DNA from: Muribaculaceae bacterium
Lineage (GTDB): Bacteria; Bacteroidota; Bacteroidia; Bacteroidales; Muribaculaceae
NCBI GenBank assembly: GCA_017505535.1
Contig: JAFVPD010000021.1
Coordinates: 1-64,000 of the forward strand
Direction of reading: 5' to 3'
Length of the DNA stretch: 64,000 nucleotides
The notes beneath the pieces are model-generated. The model did not search any database, was not told the origin of the DNA, and saw only the letters and a list, made by a program, of their open reading frames with translations. The position numbers were made by a program, and so were the translations under genes. This document shows positions 1-8,695 of the stretch, piece after piece; positions within the stretch are counted from its first letter, which is position 1, and each line of letters opens with the position of its first letter.

Positions 1-40
1 ATTTACAGTCTGCCCCATTTGGCCACTCTGGTATTCGCCC
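1..40 (-). tRNA. tRNA-Tyr (GTA), 5' part only
   Basis: Read on the minus strand from position 40, the sequence begins GGGCGAATACC and continues through a D-arm to an anticodon loop CTGTAAA, giving anticodon GTA. The extra-arm, T-arm and acceptor 3' strand lie beyond the window start. It follows tRNA-Thr on the same strand with a 24-nt spacer, so the two are probably one transcript. In Bacteroides a Thr/Tyr/Gly/Thr tRNA cluster precedes tuf; whether that applies here cannot be seen. Confidence 0.8.
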
Positions 41-64
41 GGCCAGTCATTTCTGACTTTTTGA

Positions 65-137
65 GCCTCTTGTCGGATTCGAACCAACGACCCCGAGATT
101 ACAAATCACGTGCTCTGGCCAACTGAGCTAAAGAGGC
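65..137 (-). tRNA. tRNA-Thr (TGT)
   Basis: The minus-strand sequence folds as a complete tRNA. The acceptor strands GCCTCTT and AAGAGGC pair, the D-arm contains AGCTCAGTTGGCCAGAGC, the anticodon loop is TTTGTAA (anticodon TGT), and the T-loop is GTTCGAATC. The 3' CCA is not encoded. A promoter-like pair lies at 180-210. Confidence 0.95.
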
Positions 138-179
138 ATCAAACTCGCTAATGAATCCGTTTCGGTTTCAAAGCGAGTG

Positions 180-210
180 CAAAGGTAAACATTATTCTTG
201 AACTTTGCAA
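180..210 (-). promoter_or_regulatory. Promoter for the tRNA-Thr/tRNA-Tyr transcript
   Basis: Minus-strand TTG (210-208), 20-nt spacer, then TACCTTTG (187-180), matching the Bacteroidota TTG-N19/20-TAnnTTTG pattern. It overlaps the 3' end of ribH and points toward tRNA-Thr about 40 nt downstream. Confidence 0.6.
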
Positions 211-680
211 ATAAAATCAAACATTTTAATTGCAGTTTCTGCAGCTTCCGACCCTTTATTGCCAAGAACACCGCCTGCTCTATCGAGCGCATCTTGCTCA
301 TTATCAACAGTCAAGACCCCAAAAATCACAGGTATATCGCAATCGGCATTTAACGAAGTAATTCCTTGAGTAACGCTTTGGCAAACGTAGTCAAAATGAG
401 GAGTACCCCCTCTTATGACGCAACCAAATACAATTACAGCGTCAAAATTGCCGGTTTCGATAAGTTGAGACGCAGCAAAAGTGAGTTCAACAGCTCCCGG
501 CACATGATACACCTTCACATCGTCAGGCGCAAACCCTTGATTTTTAAACACCTCCAACGCACCATTGGTGAGTGCCGATGTTATGTGACCATTCCACTCA
601 GCGGCAACAATTGCCACTCTCATATTCTCTACTTTGGGCAGAGCACTTGTAGGAGCTCCGTTACTTAATGATGTTGACAT
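192..680 (-). CDS. ribH: 6,7-dimethyl-8-ribityllumazine synthase
   Basis: RibH condenses 5-amino-6-ribitylamino-uracil with 3,4-dihydroxy-2-butanone 4-phosphate to form lumazine, the penultimate step of riboflavin synthesis, in the cytoplasm. The 162 residues match the family length. Visible hallmarks are the AEWN substrate loop near residue 28, the PGAVELTF segment near 62, GCVIRGGTPHFDYV in the middle with its conserved histidine, and the GVLTVDNEQDA segment near 122. It starts 2 nt after the stop of the upstream PfkB-like gene and is probably co-transcribed with it from the promoter at 1616-1646. No other riboflavin gene is in the window. The roughly 20-residue leader before the fold is slightly long for the family. 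Confidence 0.95.
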   Translation of the reverse strand: MSTSLSNGAPTSALPKVENMRVAIVAAEWNGHITSALTNGALEVFKNQGFAPDDVKVYHVPGAVELTFAASQLIETGNFDAVIVFGCVIRGGTPHFDYVCQSVTQGITSLNADCDIPVIFGVLTVDNEQDALDRAGGVLGNKGSEAAETAIKMFDFICKVQE

Positions 681-682
681 AT

Positions 683-1525
683 TTAATTTTGATTATTTTC
701 TAAGACTTTAGTGATACTTGACAAGCTTACTTCATGTAACGACTCACGCGTGAGATTCTCATCAATGATTTGTTTCACAATCGATGCCACAATCGCTACA
801 TTGTAGTGTAACAAGTCGGCCGTAGGAGGCAAAGTGGCCACGTCTACATCTTTTGCGTAACGATGGGTTATGACACCCTCGGCCTCGTTGATGTTCACAA
901 AATTGGAGGAATAGAACGAAATGTGACGATTGAACACGTCGGCTTCATTATCACCGCCAAAAATGTATTTTAGGTCATTGTTGCGACACACAACCATGTC
1001 GGCCAATTCAAGATTTTCAAAAATTGCAGGCATTTGCTTTGTAATGCGAGGAGCTCTTTGCGGAGCAAATCCGGGAAGATATATAATTATCGCACCACGT
1101 TCCGAAGCATATTGCAACAACTCATAGACTCTCGCTCTGACACGTTGTGACACAGCGAAAAACGAGCCGAATACCACGATGTCATCTCTTTCAAGAGATG
1201 GCCAAACGAAGTCAAATTCTTGTTCAGAAAACTGCTGATAATAGACACTCGGAGCATCGTTGAATATATATCGTGATGGGGTAAGTCCCTCAGTAAATCG
1301 ATCAATTGAGCGTGTCGATACATTGTTCTCGGTGAGCGCCTCTATGATTAAATCGCCCATACGATCTTGTCCACATTCTCCCACCATTTCAACGTCGTAG
1401 CCACAACGTCCAAGCATTGTTGCGACATTCAAAATGCGTCCACCAGGAAAAGCTTTCACCGGCACACCATTACAAAATTCCACGTTGAGGATACACTCTC
1501 CTATGGTTATTATTTTTCTCGCCAT
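683..1525 (-). CDS. PfkB-family protein lacking the GAGD catalytic motif (putative pseudokinase)
   Basis: The N-terminal half looks like a ribokinase/PfkB sugar kinase: GECILNVEF at the start, a glycine pair in FPGGRILNVA where substrate contacts lie, and the GECGQDRMGDLI segment. The family hallmark near the C-terminus, a D-T-x-G-A-G-D loop carrying the catalytic Asp and the anion hole, is absent; the corresponding stretch reads PPTADLLHYNVAIVAS. At 280 residues it is only a little short, so the loss is a substitution rather than a truncation. I chose the ATG at 1525 (MARKI) over an in-frame TTG at 1537. It is the first gene of an operon with ribH. It may bind a nucleoside or sugar without phosphorylating it, or may be decaying. 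Family assignment is firm, loss of activity is inferred. Confidence 0.8.
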   Translation of the reverse strand: MARKIITIGECILNVEFCNGVPVKAFPGGRILNVATMLGRCGYDVEMVGECGQDRMGDLIIEALTENNVSTRSIDRFTEGLTPSRYIFNDAPSVYYQQFSEQEFDFVWPSLERDDIVVFGSFFAVSQRVRARVYELLQYASERGAIIIYLPGFAPQRAPRITKQMPAIFENLELADMVVCRNNDLKYIFGGDNEADVFNRHISFYSSNFVNINEAEGVITHRYAKDVDVATLPPTADLLHYNVAIVASIVKQIIDENLTRESLHEVSLSSITKVLENNQN

Positions 1526-1545
1526 TATATCTTTCAATTATTGAA

Positions 1546-1590
1546 GGGAATTTCTATTAATTCCACGAATACTTTCCTCCTAACGGGAGA
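1546..1590. repeat. Intergenic repeat element, copy A
   Basis: Read on the minus strand it starts TCTCCCGT and ends ATTCGTGGAATTAATAGAAA followed by TTCC. A related copy with the same two ends but a longer middle lies at 31049-31105. The end part can fold, because GGAATT pairs with AATTCC around a short loop. It sits in the 5' leader of the PfkB-like/ribH operon, between promoter and start codon. Function unknown. Confidence 0.5.
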
Positions 1591-1615
1591 GTCGGCAGGA
1601 GAAATTTAGTTTATG

Positions 1616-1646
1616 CAAAATTACTCAAAAGAATCCATCTCACCAA
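1616..1646 (-). promoter_or_regulatory. Promoter for the PfkB-like/ribH operon
   Basis: Minus-strand TTG (1646-1644), 20-nt spacer, TAATTTTG (1623-1616). The start codon of the first gene is about 90 nt downstream, so the transcript has a leader containing repeat copy A. Confidence 0.55.
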
Positions 1647-1663
1647 CAATTGTACGCAATTGG

Positions 1664-2653
1664 TCACCATTTTGACAACAAGAAAATTCTCACGCGGTCA
1701 ATGAGTGTGGTAAACAGATAAATCACGACAACCGCCAGAAGCACAAATACCGTAAAGGTAGGCAAAGAGAATTCTTGCCACATATAGATTGATGCCGGTT
1801 TGATTATATTACCCCAGATATATGGATTTTTGTGTAACAGATAAACTGCAAACGACGACGCAGCCAAAGTATTCACCACGCGGCTTTCGAATCGCATGGA
1901 GCCAACCCATTGGAAGAAGGCCACCGACGACAACACCACAAGAGGCGAGTTATAGGCATAGGTCCACGCAGCGTTACAGAAAACCGCCTGTAACGTAATT
2001 GCACCGCTACACAACAAAAATGCGAGCAAATAATAGTGCTTGTTCCACGCGGGGAAGAACATTCCGTATCGGCCGATATATCGTCCGATTAGATACATCA
2101 TTATGAGTTGCACAACAGTGTAGCCCGTTGCATTAAACTGCGCGCCCCACCACCAGCCACAATATAGGTTGAACGCTACAAAGGCTATTAAGCACCATTG
2201 GAAACGCCCCTTTTCAAGATTTTCAACTCCGGCATTGAGGATAGGGCTGATGAGATATAGGCCCAAATAGGCCGGAACATACCACAAATCGGTGTGGGAA
2301 AATATCATCACAGCATCGGCAAAATCGGTCCATTGCCAGGGTAACAGTCCGGTCACGACCAACCCGAGGTAAATACCCAACGAGTAGAACAAACACGATG
2401 CGGAAAACTTTAGCAGCCCTCGCCATGAAATTCTGATGCCGAAATATCCCGAAATGAGAGTAAAACAATTAACGCCTATGATAGAGAGGCTCTCAACAAC
2501 AAGACACCACCAGTCACGCGCCGACATTGCTACGATCTCCCCATTGGGCTCGGGCAGTCCCAACGATGCACCATCGAGATGCACCACAAGCACCATCGCC
2601 ATGCTGAGAATGCGAAGCAATTCAAAACTTGATTGTCGTTGCGCGGCTTTCAT
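1664..2653 (-). CDS. Acyltransferase family 3 membrane protein
   Basis: Acyltransferase-3 proteins are multi-pass inner-membrane enzymes that move acetyl or other acyl groups onto extracytoplasmic sugars such as O-antigen, exopolysaccharide or peptidoglycan. The N-terminus SSFELLRILSMAMVLVVHLD has the family signature, with the conserved arginine and histidine in the first membrane segment. About ten hydrophobic segments follow over 329 residues, close to the usual length, with a charged C-terminal tail (DRVRIFLLSKW). The start codon overlaps the aroB stop by 4 nt (ATGA), implying translational coupling. It is the last gene of the operon starting at 9322. The acceptor substrate cannot be told from sequence. 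Confidence 0.88.
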   Translation of the reverse strand: MKAAQRQSSFELLRILSMAMVLVVHLDGASLGLPEPNGEIVAMSARDWWCLVVESLSIIGVNCFTLISGYFGIRISWRGLLKFSASCLFYSLGIYLGLVVTGLLPWQWTDFADAVMIFSHTDLWYVPAYLGLYLISPILNAGVENLEKGRFQWCLIAFVAFNLYCGWWWGAQFNATGYTVVQLIMMYLIGRYIGRYGMFFPAWNKHYYLLAFLLCSGAITLQAVFCNAAWTYAYNSPLVVLSSVAFFQWVGSMRFESRVVNTLAASSFAVYLLHKNPYIWGNIIKPASIYMWQEFSLPTFTVFVLLAVVVIYLFTTLIDRVRIFLLSKW

Positions 2654-3717
2654 ATTCCCATCAAATCGCGGAAAATATCAAGTGCGGTTGATATTTCCGA
2701 TTCGGTTGCCGTACAATCAATGTGAACGCTACCCACTTTATCCAAGAGTGTAAAATTAATCTCGGTCGATTCGTTTTTCTTGTCGTGATGCATCAATTCA
2801 AGCAATTGAGGATAATCATCACAAGTGATAGCCATCACTCCATAGTTATCTTTAATATAGCTTGCCAGACGTTGCAACTCAACCGATGGGAATTTCAGTT
2901 TCAAATGAGACAACACCAATTCCACCACCAAGCCCCAAGCAACAGCATAGCCATGAGGGATTGGGGAGTTGCGATGCATTGCAAGCGACTCAAAAGCATG
3001 TCCGACAGTGTGGCCAAGATTCAACGCACGACGTATCCCCTTCTCGGTGGGGTCCTCCTCCACAATGCGACGCTTCACGTTGACCGATTCTTCAAGTAAA
3101 ACCAATAAGCGATCGGCATCATCGGCGTTTGAGATATCATAGTCCAACAAACGATTGTAGCACTCCTCCGAAGATATGAGCCCATGTTTAATCATCTCGG
3201 CATATCCCGAGAGCAGCTCCATGCTAGGCAATGTGCCGAAAAATGAGGTGGAGATAATCACCGCATCGGCTTCTCTAAATGCACCGATTTCATTTTTAAA
3301 TCCATTAAAATTTATCCCAGTTTTACCACCAACGGCCGCATCGACCGCAGAGAGCAACGTTGTTGGGACATTCAAGAAACGAATTCCCCGCTTGAAAGTG
3401 GCACCGGCAAACGCACCAATATCGGTCACTACGCCGCCACCAATGTTAATGAGCAACGACTTGCGAGTGGCACCATTATCGCATAGGCGGGTCCATATCA
3501 TTGCAAGCGAGTCAAGATTTTTATTTATATCACCGGCTTGCATCTCTATCACAACAGCTTGCGCAACGACTTGCGACTCACGTTGCAACAAAGGGAGCAC
3601 CAACTGCGCCGTATTGGCATCGACAAGCACAAACGTCTTTGGTGCATTAATTGATTGGGCTACCGCGTCAATAGCCTGTGCTACCGAATTGGTAAATATT
3701 ATTTCTTGATGTTTCAT
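2650..3717 (-). CDS. aroB: 3-dehydroquinate synthase
   Basis: AroB converts DAHP to 3-dehydroquinate, the second step of the shikimate pathway, using NAD and a divalent metal. The 355 residues match the family. The NAD loop reads INIGGGVVTDIGAFAGATF, followed by RGIRFLNVPTTLLSAVDAAV and GGKTGIN, and the metal ligands are recognisable in the SGYAEMIKHGL segment, the LGHTVGHAFE segment and the HGYAVAWG segment. It starts 3 nt after the upstream HAD gene and overlaps the downstream acyltransferase by 4 nt. No other aromatic-pathway gene is present in the window. Confidence 0.96.
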   Translation of the reverse strand: MKHQEIIFTNSVAQAIDAVAQSINAPKTFVLVDANTAQLVLPLLQRESQVVAQAVVIEMQAGDINKNLDSLAMIWTRLCDNGATRKSLLINIGGGVVTDIGAFAGATFKRGIRFLNVPTTLLSAVDAAVGGKTGINFNGFKNEIGAFREADAVIISTSFFGTLPSMELLSGYAEMIKHGLISSEECYNRLLDYDISNADDADRLLVLLEESVNVKRRIVEEDPTEKGIRRALNLGHTVGHAFESLAMHRNSPIPHGYAVAWGLVVELVLSHLKLKFPSVELQRLASYIKDNYGVMAITCDDYPQLLELMHHDKKNESTEINFTLLDKVGSVHIDCTATESEISTALDIFRDLMGI

Positions 3718-3720
3718 CGT

Positions 3721-4467
3721 TTATTCTATTGTAGTTGTGAGTAACTGAAATAACAACATTGGTAGTTTTTGGGCAAAATCTTCCATTGAGGGGAAAATAA
3801 CAGTTGCTCCGGCTTTTTCCATCTCCTCATAGGGAATGGGGCCTGTGGTCACAGCAATAGTGAAAGCCCCGGCATCGACAGCCGATTTCACTCCAAGCGG
3901 AGCATTCTCAATGGCAATACATTGCGACGGTCTCACACGAGCAATCTGCATGGCTCGCATATATGGCTCGGGGTGTGGCTTACCTTTTGTTACATCTCTT
4001 GAGGTCACTCTCATCTCGGCAGGAAAAGCGCCCGGAAAATCAGCGTCAAGGCGATTAATGAGTGAGCTTTGCCCCGATCCGGTCACCAACACTCGTCGCA
4101 CCCCGGCTTCCATGAGAGTTGAAATCATTGCCTGCGCACCCGGCATCACCTCAACAGGAGGCATCTGCGTGAAATAGGTTGCTTTGCGCTGATAATATTC
4201 TTCGTGCTCTTGAGAGGTAGCCTTGCGGCCATACACCCGCTCAAATATCAAGTCGATGGTAGCGGCACCTGTGCGCCCTTCATGCATGAAAAACTCCTCA
4301 TAGGAGCAATCAATTCCCAACTCTTGGACCATGCGTTGCCAGGCACGTGCATGGTTGCCCATGGAGTCATATAGTGTTCCGTCCATGTCGATCAATGCCA
4401 CCAATGGTTGCACTGCTTTGTAGTGACGAGCCTTGAGAAAGGATTCTATAATGGGTACAAATGTCAT
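3721..4467 (-). CDS. HAD-superfamily phosphatase, beta-phosphoglucomutase-like
   Basis: This is a cytosolic haloacid-dehalogenase fold hydrolase of subfamily I with an alpha-helical cap. Motif I is DMDGTLYDS, with the nucleophile and acid/base Asp near residue 27. Motif II is in VLVTGSGQSS, motif III lysine is in TKGKPHPEPY, and motif IV is AIENAPLGVKSA, which here has AIEN rather than the usual E/D-D pair. The GKPHPEPY stretch is typical of sugar-phosphate phosphatases and beta-phosphoglucomutases. At 248 residues it is of ordinary length. Its start overlaps the stop of the AsmA-like gene by 4 nt. The substrate is unknown. Confidence 0.88.
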   Translation of the reverse strand: MTFVPIIESFLKARHYKAVQPLVALIDMDGTLYDSMGNHARAWQRMVQELGIDCSYEEFFMHEGRTGAATIDLIFERVYGRKATSQEHEEYYQRKATYFTQMPPVEVMPGAQAMISTLMEAGVRRVLVTGSGQSSLINRLDADFPGAFPAEMRVTSRDVTKGKPHPEPYMRAMQIARVRPSQCIAIENAPLGVKSAVDAGAFTIAVTTGPIPYEEMEKAGATVIFPSMEDFAQKLPMLLFQLLTTTIE

Positions 4468-7400
4468 TTTTTTGCTTTTTTCTTATCTTTATTGTTTACC
4501 GTCACAGAATCAATCGACTCTATGGGTGCAGGGAGGATTCCCTCCTTAATGAGCAAGAGAGAGTCGGCATGAGAGATTGTATCGGCAGCAGCATCGATAT
4601 TTTCCATCACACCATTCAATCGATCTCGATTCACATCAAGATTACCCAATCGGGCCGACGCAACACCTCGGCGGAACACATTTTCGATTTGGTTCAATAG
4701 GTTGACACGAGTAGTGTCAACGATTGCAACACGAGTGCCGGCCATATTCTCTTTAAACTTGGCTTTACCCACGCGTATTTTCATGTCGTCGGCATTACCT
4801 TTAACCGTCAATCCAAACTTGAATGGCAATGGCGATTTGAGCACCGACACATGGTAGTCGAAATTAAACGCCATGTCATTGCTTCCCATGATGCCGAGAC
4901 GATAGCGGTCTATGTCAAACATGAATGGGAACAATTCAAGCATTGAATTTTCAACGAGAATTTCAACAGTCATGTTGTCAATCATGTTGCGTTTTTTGTT
5001 TTTAAACATCAACCACTTTGACAACGACTTGAAAGTGTCGGCATCGAGCAACACAAGACTATCGCCATGAAGTTTAATGGCCGCATTGAGCGAGGGTAAC
5101 ACAAGGTTCATTGCAGTATCCACTTGAGTTGTTGCCGCAATGTCGGCGTCAATTATACCCTCAAAATTCTTGAGCATAGGCATCAACGAGTCCACCGCCG
5201 GTATCATGTTAATGAAACGATTTAGTTGCAAATCTTTGACCTGCAATCCAAATCCGAAACTCAAATCCTTCTTAGATGGTGCAGTATATAGCGCCGACAA
5301 GCCAATGGTTCCGATATCGGTTGAAGCAGTGAGATTGTGCATGTTCAACGCTCCTTCTTTCATCATGATGATGCCGCGCATGCGTTTCATGAGCATATCG
5401 GCATATATCACATTATGGGCTCTGAGCCTTATAGTTGCCTCAATATTTGTGGGCACAAGCACAGCTGCAACTTGAGTAGTGTCCTGCATTTCGTCAAGAG
5501 CCACCTGCAAGCTATCCTCATCTTCGATATTTCCGAGCGATAGCCCCTGGCTTTCGGCCTGCTGTCCAAATGCAGCTCCGGCAAATACCGCCTCGGCCAA
5601 TTGGTTGACATCGACAGTGTCACTTCTCACGCTGAAATCAAGCATCAATGGCGCCCCTCGGCGAGAGGTCAACGCACGACTAATATTGCGCACCGCCCCA
5701 TTGATAAGGAAGTCACTTTTACCCACCTTGTAGGTGATATTATTCAGCATCAAGCTATCGGTAGTAAAGTCGATATCGACATTTTTGAGCGTATTGCGCA
5801 ACGGGAAATAGGGAGTGAACAAGCGTCCACGCTTTGCAGTTATTTTACCGTGAACATTCCATCGGCGCAATAGTGTCTTAGTGTCATTGTCAAGCGCAAA
5901 ATCCATTATCTCCTTGTCGCTCACCACCTCGGCTCGCCCACGTCGATTTTTTCGCATCGATGCTCGTGCAAGTTTGATTATAGAATCGGAAGGCAAATGA
6001 GGATTCAACGCAGCAATAGAGTCATATCGAGCTTGCATACGCGCATTCATCTTCTTGCGCTTTTTCAAATGGGCTGTAATCTTAACATTTCCTTCCCTGA
6101 GGTTTATGCGATTTAATTGATCGCCATAATTTATGCGCCCGGCATCAATCACTAAAGCCAATTCAGGAGTTTTTGTGTCCTCTTTAAATCGGCGCAACGA
6201 AGCCATACACTTAATGTCACGCAGTCTCATGCGAGTGGAGTCGGTTGAGTGGAACATGACTCTTTCGGCCCTAATAGAAGCCCTCATGGGGTTAATGATG
6301 GTCGAGTCGGTGCTTGTTGAGATGTTTTTGCTACCCACACCGGCTCTTAATTTACTCACGACAAGGCGACTACCGCTATACTCGACCCTCGCCGTATCGA
6401 TTTTTATAGACGCTGTCAGCATTGAATCGACGCTGAAACGCTCGTTTACAAAACTGTTGCTTGTTCCAAATTTAAACGTGGTTTCCCGTGTATAAAAATC
6501 CACGACCGAGTCGGCGTAGGTGAAATCGTGCAACGTGGCTTCACCTTTTATTTTCACTTTATGGAAGCCGTTTTTACTCAATTGGCTTTGGCGAAAGCGC
6601 ATAGAGGTGTTGGCAGTCAATCGGCCTCGCATCTCGCCCGGTATTTGATTTAAAATGATTGGCGGCAGATTGTTGAAATTTAAACCGCCCTTGAAATTGG
6701 CATTTATAGATGGGTCGGAGAGCAACGACGCAAACGTTCCATCTAACTCAACATCAATACTTTCTCCATTGATATTAAATTTCTTTACATTGAGTATTGA
6801 AGCATTCAAATTGTCGCCATTTACAGTTGCCAACAAATCGGCCTCAATCAACAATGGTTTGTGCTTGTTACCAATTTGCAAGCTACCCTTAGGTAACTCT
6901 ACCGACACTTCAACATGGGGTAAAGCATTGCCCATCACATTATAGGGCTTGAGCAACGTCACTCCGGCACTGACAGCCAGGTTGGTGTTGATTTGTTGCA
7001 AGACGGGCAATTTATACTCTTTAGGCAAATGAGCCATCACAGCGGAAATGGGCAAATCGTTAACTCGATAGTCCAAGCTATTGACCACTACATCGTTGCT
7101 CATATCGATGGCTACATTCAACGAGCTCTTCAGTTCGGCAACGTTTATGGCAAAGTCATTAAGTTCAACCACAAATGGGGCTGATGGACTCCACTGAATT
7201 TTTCCGTTGAGACCAATGGGTAGATTCTTCTCTAAAATGGAAGGGGGAAGCAACGCCTGAGCATCGCCGGTCAATGACAGTTCATATTTAGGAGCACCAT
7301 TTCCATCGACATAGGTCGGGCCTAATGTTATTCCAAAATTGAGGCTATCGGGGTAGGAACGATAGGTGATGGGCAACGCATCGGCTATAATAAATCGGTC

Positions 7401-7940
7401 AATGGCTATATCGGGGAGTTCCAATGAGGTGGTTGTCGTGGTGTCGGGCTCGGAAGCCGGCACAATGTCAAAGTTGCTCAAAGAGTCGTTTAACACAACC
7501 ATATTGACCATCGGGCGTCGCAATTCCACCTCATACACCTCAATTTTTCCCGAAGCAAGAGCCGTTAGCCCCACCCCACCATGGAAATGTTGCAACGTCA
7601 ACAACGTATCGGCATTTGAAGGCAAGAGTACCTTTGTGTCCTCATCGAGAGCATCAAAAGCATTGCTCACAATGCTCAAAGAGTCCACATCGACACGCAA
7701 TTGAGGGAACGTTTTCCAAAATGTGAGTTCGACTCTCTCCACATTTACCTTTGCGTCAAGGAATTCATTGGCATATTTCTCCACCATCGGAGTCAAGCGC
7801 TCGGGTGTAAGCACCCACACCACAGCACCAAGTGCAATGACCACTATCAATATCAGGCTCAAAATAGTCCAGCCCAATATTTTAAAGATACGTTTCAGCC
7901 AACGATTGCCTTTGTTTTTTTCTTGAGTATTCTCGTCCAT
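4464..7940 (-). CDS. AsmA-like envelope protein
   Basis: This 1158-residue protein has a basic N-terminus, one membrane segment at about residues 18-44 and a long periplasmic part. The start of the periplasmic part (LTPMVEKYANEFLDAKVNVE, then WKTFPQLRVDVDSLS) is typical of AsmA-family N-termini, which resemble chorein-type lipid-transfer proteins. The rest is beta-rich with repeating strands (for example LPDIAIDRFII and the VDVNQLAEAVF region). Family members such as AsmA, TamB and YhdP bridge the envelope and influence phospholipid transport and outer-membrane homeostasis; that role is inferred here. The C-terminus is Lys-rich (NNKDKKKAKK). It lies in a tight operon: 24 nt after the DUF5715 gene and overlapping the HAD gene by 4 nt. 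Confidence 0.85.
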   Translation of the reverse strand: MDENTQEKNKGNRWLKRIFKILGWTILSLILIVVIALGAVVWVLTPERLTPMVEKYANEFLDAKVNVERVELTFWKTFPQLRVDVDSLSIVSNAFDALDEDTKVLLPSNADTLLTLQHFHGGVGLTALASGKIEVYEVELRRPMVNMVVLNDSLSNFDIVPASEPDTTTTTSLELPDIAIDRFIIADALPITYRSYPDSLNFGITLGPTYVDGNGAPKYELSLTGDAQALLPPSILEKNLPIGLNGKIQWSPSAPFVVELNDFAINVAELKSSLNVAIDMSNDVVVNSLDYRVNDLPISAVMAHLPKEYKLPVLQQINTNLAVSAGVTLLKPYNVMGNALPHVEVSVELPKGSLQIGNKHKPLLIEADLLATVNGDNLNASILNVKKFNINGESIDVELDGTFASLLSDPSINANFKGGLNFNNLPPIILNQIPGEMRGRLTANTSMRFRQSQLSKNGFHKVKIKGEATLHDFTYADSVVDFYTRETTFKFGTSNSFVNERFSVDSMLTASIKIDTARVEYSGSRLVVSKLRAGVGSKNISTSTDSTIINPMRASIRAERVMFHSTDSTRMRLRDIKCMASLRRFKEDTKTPELALVIDAGRINYGDQLNRINLREGNVKITAHLKKRKKMNARMQARYDSIAALNPHLPSDSIIKLARASMRKNRRGRAEVVSDKEIMDFALDNDTKTLLRRWNVHGKITAKRGRLFTPYFPLRNTLKNVDIDFTTDSLMLNNITYKVGKSDFLINGAVRNISRALTSRRGAPLMLDFSVRSDTVDVNQLAEAVFAGAAFGQQAESQGLSLGNIEDEDSLQVALDEMQDTTQVAAVLVPTNIEATIRLRAHNVIYADMLMKRMRGIIMMKEGALNMHNLTASTDIGTIGLSALYTAPSKKDLSFGFGLQVKDLQLNRFINMIPAVDSLMPMLKNFEGIIDADIAATTQVDTAMNLVLPSLNAAIKLHGDSLVLLDADTFKSLSKWLMFKNKKRNMIDNMTVEILVENSMLELFPFMFDIDRYRLGIMGSNDMAFNFDYHVSVLKSPLPFKFGLTVKGNADDMKIRVGKAKFKENMAGTRVAIVDTTRVNLLNQIENVFRRGVASARLGNLDVNRDRLNGVMENIDAAADTISHADSLLLIKEGILPAPIESIDSVTVNNKDKKKAKK

Positions 7941-7964
7941 TGCCTATGAATGTGATGATGATTA

Positions 7965-8690
7965 TTATTTGCGTGTTGTTATATGAAAGCACCCTTGCTT
8001 GCGTTCATGCTTGACATAGCAACGGCCCTCCTGTTTGAGATCTTGCAATACTTCGCCCAACAAAGCTTTCAAATCGGCTTGTGTGCGAGGAATATTCACC
8101 GAGTCGCATATAAATCGGCTATACCCGATGTCGAATGTTGTTCCATATTGATGGGCCGAAGATTTGCTTGCATTGCGATTGCGACGGCGCAATCGGGCTA
8201 TCATCGCCGGAGTGCGCAATACACTTGTCACTTTGATGCGGTAATATCCTCCGCCACGTGCAGCAAGACTGTCATTAAATCGACGGCCTATATCTTTCAG
8301 CAAAGAGGCTGCCTCAGGCACAAGATAGGGATAGGAATGAGTGAGATTGTCAACAAAATATTCCCGACATGACTCGATTTTCACTATCGGGCGACGCAAA
8401 TTCCACACCGAGTTTAAATCGGTGATGGGCTCTATGCCAATAGCCGTTGCCGCCTCAAGATGCACATCGTTTTTATCGCCAAATTCACGTCCATAGGTCC
8501 CCACAAAGTGAGTTTTCAATTTGCGCCCACCATCGGGCATCGAGTCAAATCTCACCGTGTAACGATTAAACGTGTCACCCTCGCTAAACACCGCTTCAAC
8601 ATGTTCTTTTGGCACATCAGATGAGCCACACGAGAACAGTAAAAGCAACGACAGAGGCAACGTCAATATCGCGACCCTCATCTCTTTCAT
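7965..8690 (-). CDS. DUF5715-family lipoprotein, peptidase M15-like
   Basis: The 241 residues begin with a lipoprotein signal (LPLSLLLLFSCGSSD, lipidated Cys near 21), so the mature protein is probably anchored in the envelope. The C-terminal half has SVLRTPAMIARLRRRNRNAS followed by SAHQYGTTFDIGYSRF. This resembles the S-x-H-x-x-G-x-x-x-D zinc-binding signature of M15 D,D-carboxypeptidases, and CYVKHERKQGCFHITTR supplies a further candidate His ligand (FHIT). This arrangement is what I know as DUF5715, common in Bacteroidota. A peptidoglycan-trimming role is plausible but not proved. It starts 5 nt after the nitroreductase gene and is followed by the AsmA-like gene. Confidence 0.82.
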   Translation of the reverse strand: MKEMRVAILTLPLSLLLLFSCGSSDVPKEHVEAVFSEGDTFNRYTVRFDSMPDGGRKLKTHFVGTYGREFGDKNDVHLEAATAIGIEPITDLNSVWNLRRPIVKIESCREYFVDNLTHSYPYLVPEAASLLKDIGRRFNDSLAARGGGYYRIKVTSVLRTPAMIARLRRRNRNASKSSAHQYGTTFDIGYSRFICDSVNIPRTQADLKALLGEVLQDLKQEGRCYVKHERKQGCFHITTRK

Positions 8691-8695
8691 TTATA

